DNA of 64,000 nucleotides from Gammaproteobacteria bacterium (GTDB taxonomy: Bacteria; Pseudomonadota; Gammaproteobacteria; Enterobacterales; Psychrobiaceae): NCBI GenBank assembly GCA_013214945.1, contig JABSRT010000007.1, forward strand, positions 124,001-188,000, read 5' to 3'. A program made the position numbers and the translations under genes. Shown here piece by piece: positions 56,005-64,000 of this stretch (position 1 is its first letter; each line of letters starts with the position of its first letter). Under the pieces are notes generated by a model, which worked only from the letters and a program-made list of their open reading frames with translations, did no database searches and was not told the origin of the DNA.

Positions 56005-56130
56005 GTCATGAGACGATAAATTGAACCGTTTGTGCGAGGTATTTAAGCAAGAAAGTTGTTCTCATCCGACTTTATTTTTTGATGTTAGTCTGTATACTCT
56101 GGTAACTTTTCATAAAAATCATAAGATTGC

Positions 56131-57567
56131 ATGGCAGTTATATTAAATAGGAAGTTTAATTTCGGTCTACTTATCTTGGGAGTATTGATTTTACTGTCGG
56201 GGTGTCAATCGACAAGCAAACCAACCTCAACTGCCGATTTTCCGGCACAACTACTGTCGTTTCCGCGTGATAGCAAGATACTGGGTGACGATATTGTCGA
56301 TGTTCAGTTAGCGTTGGCCGATCGTAACCTTTACCTGTCAAATAACGACCGGATTAAGATGTTGGCTACAGAGCAATGTAGCATAGATATTTCTGCTCAT
56401 CGTGGTGACTTTCGCGAGCCAGAAAATAGCGCGCGAGCGATTACCAGCGCGTTAAAAGATAACTTTAATAGTGTCGAAATTGACGTGATGTTATTGCGAG
56501 ATGGTACTTGGGTTAATCATCATGATAAACAATCTGGTCGTGCGACGGTTTATTATTCTGGCCAACGCCATAAAATAGAAAAGATGAGTCTGCGTAATTT
56601 TGGTGGCTTAAAGCTTCGCGCTAAAAACAGCAATGAGTTGCTGGATGAGCGCCCGATTACCGCTTATGAATCGTTTAAAGCCTTTGCTGATTATCGCAAT
56701 AATCAGCAACAACTCAATGTTGAGGTTAAATCTGACGCGACTGGGCATCAGTTGAATAAACTCGACCAAATGTTACGTTTAACAGTTGGGCAAGGCGGGT
56801 TTTATTATTCGTCGTTAAATCGCGAGGTGTTACGTAAATTACGAGGCATTAATGCCAAGGTTTATATTGGCTTTATTGCCGGCGCACACCCAACGAGTGT
56901 CAGCAAGCTTCGCGCCGCACTGAAAAAAGGGGTGAAGGACGACAGCTTATATCGTCGGTATATGAAAGAAATTGAGACGGTAGGCAATTACTCGATCAAA
57001 AGGTACCGCGCCAAATATAAAAGCTATAGCTCCGCCGCTGCGATTAAAAGCCTGCATCGTGATTTTGGCGCCAACTCAGGACTTCACCTTGATATTCGCC
57101 AGTACGTAAGAAAACCAAAAATAAAACAGTATGCTCAGCGCTTAGGCATGAAGGTATACACCTATGCAATCAACGGTTCTGACTATCACCAAGGCCGGTT
57201 AGTTGCTTTAGGGAAAAATCGGTTACCCGACGGGGTGATTGTTGACGCAACACCGTATCGGTTGTGCCAAAAATTATTCAAACCATCAATCGCGGCTCAG
57301 CGCCATCATGCGTTAAGCCCAAGTGGCGCCTATATTATGAGCCTGCCAAACGATGCCGACTTTGACCGACTCGAAGAAATGCTCGGTTACCGCCAAGAAA
57401 ATTATTATATTGCGCTTTCAAGTCGCCTCGCCCCGATTAAAAAATTGCCGAGTAAATCAAGTGTAACTAAGCGGCTTACAGTGGCTTTTCCAACGATTAA
57501 AGATCAAACAATAAAGTCTAATACCAGTAAAGCAATTGTGATTAAATTATCAGGCTATCAACAATGA
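56131..57567 (+). CDS. GDPD-like lipoprotein (glycerophosphodiester phosphodiesterase fold), 478 aa
   Basis: The lipobox LLSGC gives a lipidated Cys at residue 25. The catalytic pattern of glycerophosphodiester phosphodiesterases is visible: AHRGDFREPENS (H90, R91, E98), VEIDVMLLRDGTWVNHHD (E117, D119, H131), and VEVKSD. A long region with Lys/Arg-rich helices (about 260-330) precedes the last barrel strands (VYTYAIN, DGVIVDATPYR). The length exceeds typical GlpQ (about 360). It is coupled to the next gene by a 4-base overlap (ATGA). Substrate and membrane side are not certain. Confidence 0.88.
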   Translation: MAVILNRKFNFGLLILGVLILLSGCQSTSKPTSTADFPAQLLSFPRDSKILGDDIVDVQLALADRNLYLSNNDRIKMLATEQCSIDISAHRGDFREPENSARAITSALKDNFNSVEIDVMLLRDGTWVNHHDKQSGRATVYYSGQRHKIEKMSLRNFGGLKLRAKNSNELLDERPITAYESFKAFADYRNNQQQLNVEVKSDATGHQLNKLDQMLRLTVGQGGFYYSSLNREVLRKLRGINAKVYIGFIAGAHPTSVSKLRAALKKGVKDDSLYRRYMKEIETVGNYSIKRYRAKYKSYSSAAAIKSLHRDFGANSGLHLDIRQYVRKPKIKQYAQRLGMKVYTYAINGSDYHQGRLVALGKNRLPDGVIVDATPYRLCQKLFKPSIAAQRHHALSPSGAYIMSLPNDADFDRLEEMLGYRQENYYIALSSRLAPIKKLPSKSSVTKRLTVAFPTIKDQTIKSNTSKAIVIKLSGYQQ

Positions 57568-60035
57568 CCGATGAGCAGTTAAGTCCATTTTCAAAGCAGC
57601 TTTTAAACCAAGCGCCAACGCAAAACAAAATGCGCCAAGCCGAGCAAGTGCTAAAAACAAGCCAAGCTAAGCAAATTAAGCAGCAACAATCTCAAGCGTC
57701 TCAAGCAACCCAGGCAGCGCAAATTGCTAAGGTGGGCAAGCCGCTGTGGTGGCTGGTATTTATGTTCGTTTGCTCGGTATTGTATTTATTTCCTGAAGCG
57801 GTTTTTAACGCGGCGCTAACCGATGTTGCGGGTGGTAAAAGTTCGACCGACGATGAACTGCGCGCCATTGAGTTATTTGGCCGGGCAATTAGTGGCATTG
57901 GCGTTACCTTGTTGTTGGCCGACTTATTACTTAAAGGCAGGTTGTTAACCAGTGGCGTTAAAGCAATCGGCAGTTTGCTGTTGATTGGGGTAATTGTGTG
58001 GCCGACGGTTTTTTTTGGTCAAAAATGGTTAGTTGATCATTATATCGTTGATGCCTCTACGGGGGCAGAGCGGCAACGGGCTTATTTGTCGCAAGTTATT
58101 CGCCGGGCATTAATTGAAAAGTCGGTCGAGATAGAGGGCATTCATTACCAGCCAGATCAGCCGCACTCAGGGGTTGAAAAAACCTTTTTATCGGTCTTTG
58201 GTGGCTTGGTGTATGCCGACGATCAAGTTATTGCGACGTTAGAGCAGCAAAAGCGCCAAATTATGGAGCGGTTTGTACGTGATCACGCAATGTCTAGCTT
58301 TGATCAGCATTACGCGCAATACGATCAGTTTCGTCAAACCCTTAAGGGCCATTATACGACCTACGCGACTAAGTCTAATCAATATAACGATGCGATTGGT
58401 GGTTCGTCGCGCCGCTCTGATCAATATTGGCTCGACACTCAAAATGAGATTAAGCAAGGCTGGGCTAAATACCAAAAAGGGCTAACGGCCTATGAAGCAC
58501 GGGTTGAAGCGCGGGCGCAAAAAATAGCTCCCAAGGTGTTTGATTATTTTAAACGGCGTCAAAAATGTGCAACTTATAGCAGTAACAGCAGTAAAAATCG
58601 TTGTTATCAACGACTGCAAAAGGGCTATGACAAAGAAATTAAGAAATATGGCATTGGATATATTCCGGCTAATGATTGGTTAAAGCGTGAAGAAATTAGC
58701 ACCGCCAGCAACATCGGCAGCTCATTGCTAACGGGTGTCTTAACCGGTGGCTTATCGACAATTTTACAAGCGGCCAATGCCGCGATGGGTGGTGACGGTG
58801 GTTTTAAAGATCACCGAATGATTTTCACTAATGACGTTAACCATTATAAAGCGATTCTCATGGTTAAAATGGCGGGCAGTTTTGTCAAAAGTTCAGGCGG
58901 TTATCCGCTGGGCATTAGCTCTATTCATAAGTTTCGCCATCATAAAGTCACGGCTAAAAAAGTAAGAAAAAGCTTAAACGCTAAGGGACTTAAATTACCA
59001 AGCAGCTGGACGTTGGCCCAACGAGCCACGTTTAACCGCGCGGTATTAAATAAAGTGACGGCTCAGGCTAAGGCTAAATGGCGTAGTGGCATGCAAGCGC
59101 GTGGCAGTAAAATTGGGCCAAATTTATCTTGGCGTAAATTTCAATTACACCCAGAAATTCAAGCGCGCCTAGCAAACCAAATGGCCGAGCTATATGTTAA
59201 GCCAATGCTGGCTGATTGGAACAACCGCCAGTTTAAGCAACGGGTTATTGACGTAAATATTAAGCGTAAAACCAATGAATATCTTAAGGTGATGAACGCG
59301 CAAATAGTTGAATTTGAAGACGGCGGTTCGTTCGAGTCGACAGGCAAGGCGGCGTTGCGCGGCATTATTATTCCGCCGATTTCGATGTCGATATCCTTAA
59401 TGCTGGTACTGCTTACACTATTAAAACTGCCGATAAAAGCGGTTGAGCTGGTTAAGGCTAAACGAGCGACTCAAGAGGTTACGCCAGTTAAAACCAAAGG
59501 CTATATTAGCGTCTTAGTTTCAGGTGCTTTAATCGCAGCTATTGTTGCTTTGCCTTTGCTTGTTGGTGGCAACAAATTTACCCAGTCTGGATCTGCGGTT
59601 AATTACTTCTTGGTGCAAATGGATAAAAATGACTCGGCGTTAGTGTCTTTCTCGCTTAAGTGGTTATTAACGACGCAGCCATTAGTGCAACCGACCGGAC
59701 TTGCGATTGATAATCTTTTGGGAATAACGACCGTGTTTAACGCCATTAGCGAGCCGCTAAATCAGTTTGACCAGCGTTTTTTTGCTGAACATGAAACGAG
59801 TGAGTTAGCAGCGAAATCTCTCGGTAAGTCGTCTAATAATACGTTGCCATTAACCATTACCACCAATGTTAAGGGCGCTAAGGTATTTATTATGAATATC
59901 AAACCCAAATATAGCCCAGGCATGATGCTGCCCAAAGGCGCCTATGATATTAAGGTTGTAAAATCGGGTTATCAATCAGTTAGAAAGTGGATTTATTTAA
60001 AAGAACGCCAAAGCAGTTTCGCGATTAATTTGTAA
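57564..60035 (+). CDS. large membrane protein with C-terminal PEGA domain, 823 aa
   Basis: I do not recognise the whole protein. A Gln-rich coiled-coil-like N-terminus (about 15-50) precedes membrane helices at about 57-80, 103-122 and 130-152. A long soluble basic part (about 160-600) follows, with two cysteines (RRQKCATYSSNS and NRCYQRLQKGYD) and many Lys/Arg. Two more helices (about 603-630 and 650-670) come next. The C-terminal 65 residues are a PEGA domain (TTNVKGAKVFIMNIK, LPKGAYDIKVVKSGYQSVRKWIYL). PEGA domains are found in surface or secreted regulators. It starts inside the GDPD gene and is followed by the zinc-motif membrane protein, forming a three-gene unit. Confidence 0.85.
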   Translation: MTDEQLSPFSKQLLNQAPTQNKMRQAEQVLKTSQAKQIKQQQSQASQATQAAQIAKVGKPLWWLVFMFVCSVLYLFPEAVFNAALTDVAGGKSSTDDELRAIELFGRAISGIGVTLLLADLLLKGRLLTSGVKAIGSLLLIGVIVWPTVFFGQKWLVDHYIVDASTGAERQRAYLSQVIRRALIEKSVEIEGIHYQPDQPHSGVEKTFLSVFGGLVYADDQVIATLEQQKRQIMERFVRDHAMSSFDQHYAQYDQFRQTLKGHYTTYATKSNQYNDAIGGSSRRSDQYWLDTQNEIKQGWAKYQKGLTAYEARVEARAQKIAPKVFDYFKRRQKCATYSSNSSKNRCYQRLQKGYDKEIKKYGIGYIPANDWLKREEISTASNIGSSLLTGVLTGGLSTILQAANAAMGGDGGFKDHRMIFTNDVNHYKAILMVKMAGSFVKSSGGYPLGISSIHKFRHHKVTAKKVRKSLNAKGLKLPSSWTLAQRATFNRAVLNKVTAQAKAKWRSGMQARGSKIGPNLSWRKFQLHPEIQARLANQMAELYVKPMLADWNNRQFKQRVIDVNIKRKTNEYLKVMNAQIVEFEDGGSFESTGKAALRGIIIPPISMSISLMLVLLTLLKLPIKAVELVKAKRATQEVTPVKTKGYISVLVSGALIAAIVALPLLVGGNKFTQSGSAVNYFLVQMDKNDSALVSFSLKWLLTTQPLVQPTGLAIDNLLGITTVFNAISEPLNQFDQRFFAEHETSELAAKSLGKSSNNTLPLTITTNVKGAKVFIMNIKPKYSPGMMLPKGAYDIKVVKSGYQSVRKWIYLKERQSSFAINL

Positions 60036-60090
60036 ATGATTTTTGTGTCATTGAACAGCAATAATATTAGCAGTGGATAGGGAATTAAAA

Positions 60091-61980
60091 TTGACTACAT
60101 TAGATAAGTTTCAAGCTTTTGTGCGAAAACAAGGCGAGGAAATTACCGGGTTAGCAGTACCAGTGGTATTAAGCGAGCAAGATCAAAAAAACTCGCCACT
60201 AAAATATACCTTTGGTTGGTCAATTGAAATTGGCGTATCAGGCCATGATCACGGGGCTTATTGTCCGTCTGGTGCTGGTGTTATTAATTGTGGCAACATG
60301 CAAGGCGCCAAAGAACAAGCGCACAGCGATGCTAAAAACTATATCAGTGGTCAGCACTCTTTGTTTAACGATCGGTTGCTCGGCAATTTATCGTCTAATG
60401 TCGCGACAAATTTTACGATGGGTAATACAGATTTGGCCAGTGCGCCTCATCGTTATACCGGATCTGATCCTTGCTATAGCTGCCATGGTCGCGGTGAAAA
60501 AACATGTGGTGGTTGTAATGGCCATGGCAAAACCCGTTGCAGTTATTGCAGCGGATCGGGGCGGGTTGATACGCAGCATTACGATAGCCAAGCGCAGCGG
60601 ACTATTTACTCCACCAAGGGCTGCCCAACTTGTTATGGCAGTGGTTCAAACACCTGTAGTAGCTGTCATGGTAGTGGCGATGTCCGTTGTAATGTCTGTA
60701 GTGGTGGTGGGTACCTTTATTATAGTTTTACTATTGATGGCGAAGCCAAGCGACGTACCCGTTGGAGTTTTGAAAATAACGATCGCCATGACTGGGCTGA
60801 AAGCTTTATAAATAAGCGCGGCTTGCATATTATTTCGAGCCTAACAAATATCGAAGAAGTTGATGTTCAGGGTGGTTTTGACGGCTGTACCTTTGTTTAT
60901 GCAATGGCTGCTACGCTGTCGACATTACAGTTCAAAGCAACGGTCGACAGCGGTGATACTCGATTATGCTTTGCTGGCAGCAATCATCTGGTGCACGACG
61001 CAGGCGGGGTGTATGACCCAGCCGTTTGGAGTATTGGCCAGCAATTAGGTGGCGGCAATCAACAAACAGACAAAGCAGTATTGGGAGTGCCCGTAATAAA
61101 AAGCATTCTTGAAAGCCATGAAACCGATGAAAAAGTGGATTTGGTGGAACAAAACTGGGTGTCAAAAGACATCGCTAAGGCAGTGGTTGATAATTACTTG
61201 GTGCTGGTGCAGCAATTAAAACAGGCGAGCACCCAAGGCATGTTGGGGCACATGATTAAAGGGCTGTGTAAAAATGGTTACTTACTTATCGGCGTTATGC
61301 TGTTGGCCGCATTGTTAATGCCTAGTTTTGCTGATGGCGTTGGCAGGCGTTTTAATCTAGGTATTTACCCGTCATTGGTCGATGATTTTTTTACGGGCTA
61401 TTATGGTTTATTTGGATTGCCGCATTGGGCCAATTATGGCTTTGCATTAGCCTATGTTGCACTGATTTCTTGGGCTGTTAATAAATTATATTGGAAACGA
61501 ATTGGTAAACTAAAAAATTATTCAATAACACTATTTATCGCGTTAACCATTCCTTATGTGCTTATTTTAGCGCTAACAACCCTGCCTCAAATGTTTAATA
61601 CCCGTTACGATGTCGGTCAGCTAATAGCTGGTGGCACTGTGTTTACTGGCTTTTATCTGCTGTGTTGGTGTTTGGCTCGGCCGATAAAGTGGTATTTAAA
61701 ACTGACCGCTGCAATGGTGTTTTCAGCATTATTATTGGGAGCCGAAAAGCTCAATGCCAGCTTTGAACTAATTAAGTTAACGCAAGGCAGTCTGCTTAAT
61801 CAGTTTAAATTTATCATGGAGCCTGCTTTAAGTTATGTCGGCTCAAATGTTATTGAGCTGAGCATAATCACGATAGCGCTAACGATTGTAGTCGTACGCA
61901 GAAGATTATGGCTGAACACTAAATCGGTGGTTGTAGACTATGACAGCCCAGTGTTGCTAAAGTCGATGAAAATGGATTAA
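60091..61980 (+). CDS. membrane protein with six CxxCxGxG zinc motifs (DnaJ-like, no J domain), 629 aa
   Basis: An N-terminal domain of about 120 residues precedes six CxxC sites at residues 128, 139, 150, 178, 189 and 200. These form two sets of three spaced exactly 11 apart, like the DnaJ cysteine-rich zinc domain, but no J domain is present. A further region (about 215-370) is followed by about five membrane helices in the C-terminal 240 residues. I chose TTG at 60091, with AGGGA 7 bases before it, over the upstream in-frame GTG at 60073, which lacks a ribosome binding site. It lies 55 bases after the PEGA protein gene. The function is unknown; zinc-dependent binding of unfolded or partner proteins is possible. 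Confidence 0.85.
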   Translation: MTTLDKFQAFVRKQGEEITGLAVPVVLSEQDQKNSPLKYTFGWSIEIGVSGHDHGAYCPSGAGVINCGNMQGAKEQAHSDAKNYISGQHSLFNDRLLGNLSSNVATNFTMGNTDLASAPHRYTGSDPCYSCHGRGEKTCGGCNGHGKTRCSYCSGSGRVDTQHYDSQAQRTIYSTKGCPTCYGSGSNTCSSCHGSGDVRCNVCSGGGYLYYSFTIDGEAKRRTRWSFENNDRHDWAESFINKRGLHIISSLTNIEEVDVQGGFDGCTFVYAMAATLSTLQFKATVDSGDTRLCFAGSNHLVHDAGGVYDPAVWSIGQQLGGGNQQTDKAVLGVPVIKSILESHETDEKVDLVEQNWVSKDIAKAVVDNYLVLVQQLKQASTQGMLGHMIKGLCKNGYLLIGVMLLAALLMPSFADGVGRRFNLGIYPSLVDDFFTGYYGLFGLPHWANYGFALAYVALISWAVNKLYWKRIGKLKNYSITLFIALTIPYVLILALTTLPQMFNTRYDVGQLIAGGTVFTGFYLLCWCLARPIKWYLKLTAAMVFSALLLGAEKLNASFELIKLTQGSLLNQFKFIMEPALSYVGSNVIELSIITIALTIVVVRRRLWLNTKSVVVDYDSPVLLKSMKMD

Positions 61981-62022
61981 CAGCGCTATTCGGTCGCTTT
62001 GCTCTGTAGGTTGTTAAAACTA

Positions 62023-62055
62023 TTGCATGTTCAATTACCCTAATTGAACATGCAA
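62023..62055. terminator. bidirectional terminator between zinc-motif gene and AraC gene
   Basis: TTGCATGTTCAATTA (62023-62037) and TAATTGAACATGCAA (62041-62055) are exact inverted copies around a 3-base loop (CCC). It lies between convergent stops. Confidence 0.8.
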
Positions 62056-62088
62056 GTGCACCACTAGCGATAACTTATACGCGACAAC

Positions 62089-63102
62089 TTATACGCGAAG
62101 ACTCGCCCGGTATTGCAGCGGTGATAAGTTTGTGTGTTTCTTAAAGGCGCGGGCGAATGCACTAGGAGAGTTGTAACCTAGCTGATAGGTTATTTCAGTA
62201 ATTGAACAGCCGCTCATTTCTAGTTGTTGCTTAGCCAATAATAAACGGACTGAACTTAGCAATTGCACAAAAGATTGATTTTCAGAGTGTAACTTTCGTT
62301 GCAGCGTGCGTTTACTCAAGTGCAGCTTAAAAGCGACATTTTCTTCATTAGCGCAGCCGGTTGGTAATAGCTCGGTAATTATCTTGGTCACCTTGGCACT
62401 GATTTCACCATTTTTCATGGCACTGAGGTATTTATTGACCGCCATTTCGTTTATCTGTGCTAACTCAGGATCGTGACTTGGCAATTGCTCATTGAGCAAT
62501 GATTTTGAAAACGAAATCCCATTAATCTCTTGGTTGTCGTGGATCGGGCACTGGAAAAAATCTTGGTAAGCTTTTTTGTTACCTGTGATCGCAAAGCTAA
62601 AATAAACACCGGTTGCCGGAATGTTTTTTGCCGCTGCGATGCGAAACATCTGCAGAAAAAAACCAATGCCGAGCTGAATACCACACGGGTGGCCCTTAAC
62701 TCGCTGGGCTGGCGCTAGTTTTGAATGATATTGAATTAATAGTTGATCGCCTTGTTCAATCAGCTTGATTTGCATCGCTGAATTAATTAGCTGGCTTTGC
62801 TCGACAAAACGGCGCAGACCTTGTTCTAGGTTGGCACTGGCCATCCATGCGAGCCCAATACCCTTTAAGTAAGTCGGCTGAAATAGCGAAGCGGCCACTA
62901 AGCCCAACTCGTTATTTTGGGTGGCGTCGACAGCCAGCTGCCATAAATGAAACACTTGGGTCATCGGTACCTGATGTTCCTTGCTTGAAGGAGCATTAAT
63001 ATCTATGCCTGCTTGCTTAAAAAGAGGAGCGGCTTCAATGTCGTAAACCGACAGAGCTTGCGATATTAGCTGAAGGACAGTTGAAATTGTTGTTTGGCTC
63101 AT
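62089..63102 (-). CDS. AraC-family transcriptional regulator, 337 aa
   Basis: An N-terminal arabinose-binding-like domain of the OruR/QuiR type (about 10-200) is followed by the C-terminal double helix-turn-helix (about 240-335). The latter has KLHLSKRTLQRKLHSENQSF and EITYQLGYNSPSAFARAFKKHT. The last codons overlap a 15-base tandem duplication (AACTTATACGCGA twice near 62075-62100). It is divergent from the DUF3313-like lipoprotein gene. Targets are unknown. Confidence 0.9.
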   Translation of the reverse strand: MSQTTISTVLQLISQALSVYDIEAAPLFKQAGIDINAPSSKEHQVPMTQVFHLWQLAVDATQNNELGLVAASLFQPTYLKGIGLAWMASANLEQGLRRFVEQSQLINSAMQIKLIEQGDQLLIQYHSKLAPAQRVKGHPCGIQLGIGFFLQMFRIAAAKNIPATGVYFSFAITGNKKAYQDFFQCPIHDNQEINGISFSKSLLNEQLPSHDPELAQINEMAVNKYLSAMKNGEISAKVTKIITELLPTGCANEENVAFKLHLSKRTLQRKLHSENQSFVQLLSSVRLLLAKQQLEMSGCSITEITYQLGYNSPSAFARAFKKHTNLSPLQYRASLRV

Positions 63103-63323
63103 TATTAACTTTACGTGGCAGCAATGTATAACTTGATCCTACCCTATTGCTGACACCAAATGGACATTTTTTGGCGCGCGATGTCGCGTAAGTGATATCG
63201 GAGATAATTAAAATAGCAGACAAAATTATTAAGGAATTATGTTAGTGATTAAGTAATAATTAATGTTAATTTTATAGCAGTAGCTGTATCTAATATTTGA
63301 AGTTTTCAAGGGTTTTATAAAAA

Positions 63324-64000
63324 ATGAAAAATAAAATGAAAGTTGTTGTTAGTAACAAAAGTGGCTTGTTGCTGATGTTATGTCTGTTTTTAGCCGGTTG
63401 CAGTAATACGATACCTCAAGTGAAGTCGGGCTTTCTTGGTGATTACTCACAATTGCAGCCTTCGACTCAATATGACAATACCAGCATCTATCAGGCGCCA
63501 GGATTTGACCGGTCAAGCTTGGCTGCTGTTACAGAGATAAAACTAGAACCGTTTGAGGTATGGATTAAGCAAAGTCAAATAACCAGCATCAATCGTGAGC
63601 AGTTACTTGAGTTGCATTCATACTTTCATCGTGAACTGACCCAAGCACTAGCGGCAGATTATAAAATAGTGACGGTTGCCAGTGCTAATACATTAACTAT
63701 CCGTGGCGCTTTTTCAGGAGTTAAACTAACCAAACCAGGTTGGTCAGTATTAGATGTCACGCCATTTCGAATCGTGATTAATTCTGGTAATGCCGCATAT
63801 TTAATGGCTACTGACCAAAAAGATTTATTATCAGAGGTTTCGATTGAGGCTGAGTTTTTATTGGGTACTAACCCTAATCGCGTGTTTGCGATGACCGCGA
63901 GCAAAGAATTAGATGTAACTGTTAGCCAGCAAAGTGCTGGCAATGTCGACGCTGTGACTCAAGTACTCGATATTTGGGTAGAACAGTTTGCAGCGGCTTT
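63324..64000 (+). CDS. DUF3313-like lipoprotein, truncated by window end
   Basis: The frame starts with ATG 63324 and is open to the last base. The signal peptide ends in a lipobox (FLAGC, lipidated C about residue 26). The mature part begins SNTIPQVKSGFLGDYSQLQP, typical of DUF3313 lipoproteins. About 225 residues are visible, including GAFSGVKLTKPGWSVLDVTPF and EVSIEAEFLLG. The function of the family is unknown. It is divergent from the AraC-type gene, which could control it. The 3' end is outside the window. Confidence 0.85.
   Translation, partial: MKNKMKVVVSNKSGLLLMLCLFLAGCSNTIPQVKSGFLGDYSQLQPSTQYDNTSIYQAPGFDRSSLAAVTEIKLEPFEVWIKQSQITSINREQLLELHSYFHRELTQALAADYKIVTVASANTLTIRGAFSGVKLTKPGWSVLDVTPFRIVINSGNAAYLMATDQKDLLSEVSIEAEFLLGTNPNRVFAMTASKELDVTVSQQSAGNVDAVTQVLDIWVEQFAAA

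Noticed and set aside
60212-60811. 199-residue open frame in a second frame of the zinc-motif gene
   Set aside because: It overlaps the CxxCxGxG coding region and owes its length to the repeated Gly/Cys codons. Its product is a Val/Met/Ala-rich run with no known pattern, and the main frame has clear domains.
1-64000. Prophage, integron or insertion sequence
   Set aside because: No integrase, transposase, phage structural gene, terminal repeats or target duplications were seen.

Overview
The window reads as chromosomal DNA of a marine, Alteromonadales-like gammaproteobacterium (Shewanella/Colwellia/Pseudoalteromonas type). This rests on moderate A+T content, an MSHA/T2SS-like pilus operon, several TonB-dependent siderophore receptors with PepSY membrane partners, Fur-like sites, an eptA-dgkA pair and a long chemotaxis cluster. 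The species assignment is inference. No rRNA, tRNA, CRISPR array, intact insertion sequence or prophage was seen.

Layout. 1-290: two tiny hydrophilic ORFs. 647-1831 (-): a Fic-family AMP transferase with operator-like repeats upstream. 2066-6353 (+): lipid A phosphoethanolamine transferase, diacylglycerol kinase and an OmpR/HK two-component system, which together form an envelope-charge module. 6430-15908 (-): nine tightly packed genes for a type IV pilus / type II secretion-like machine (major pilin, ATPase, inner-membrane platform, second pilin, PilM/N-like, PilO-like, PilP/GspC-like, secretin, TPR protein). 16134-16968 (-): a nidogen-domain PEP-CTERM-type gene that looks broken. The gap to 17511 carries a short fic relic.

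17512-29094 (+): a chemosensory operon (STAS, CheY, CheA, CheW, Aer-like MCP, CheR, CheD, CheB, a short MCP) that runs into a partner-switching pair, a STAS antagonist and a pseudo-receiver/PP2C/serine-kinase protein. 29159-32879 (-): a convergent set of CheW, PAS-GGDEF-EAL, CheC-like and CheY genes. The region therefore links chemosensory signalling, c-di-GMP turnover and a HsbRA/CrsRA-like switch. The ATPase of the pilus-like operon has MshEN-like motifs and could respond to c-di-GMP.

33172-52535: an iron-acquisition region with four TonB-dependent receptors, two PepSY membrane proteins, an ExbB-ExbD-ExbD-TonB-Fiu-like receptor run, an FMN alpha-hydroxyacid oxidase and a PiuC-like dioxygenase, plus a LysR regulator. 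Fur-like sites lie upstream of several units. The largest receptor is divergent from a 933-residue surface lipoprotein (53097-55898) and may form a pair with it.

56131-61980 (+): three genes encoding a GDPD-like lipoprotein, an 823-residue membrane protein with a C-terminal PEGA domain, and a membrane protein with six evenly spaced CxxCxGxG zinc motifs but no J domain. I do not recognise this trio as a described system, and it is the best candidate for a new one. The window ends with an AraC-type regulator (-) and a DUF3313-like lipoprotein cut by the edge.
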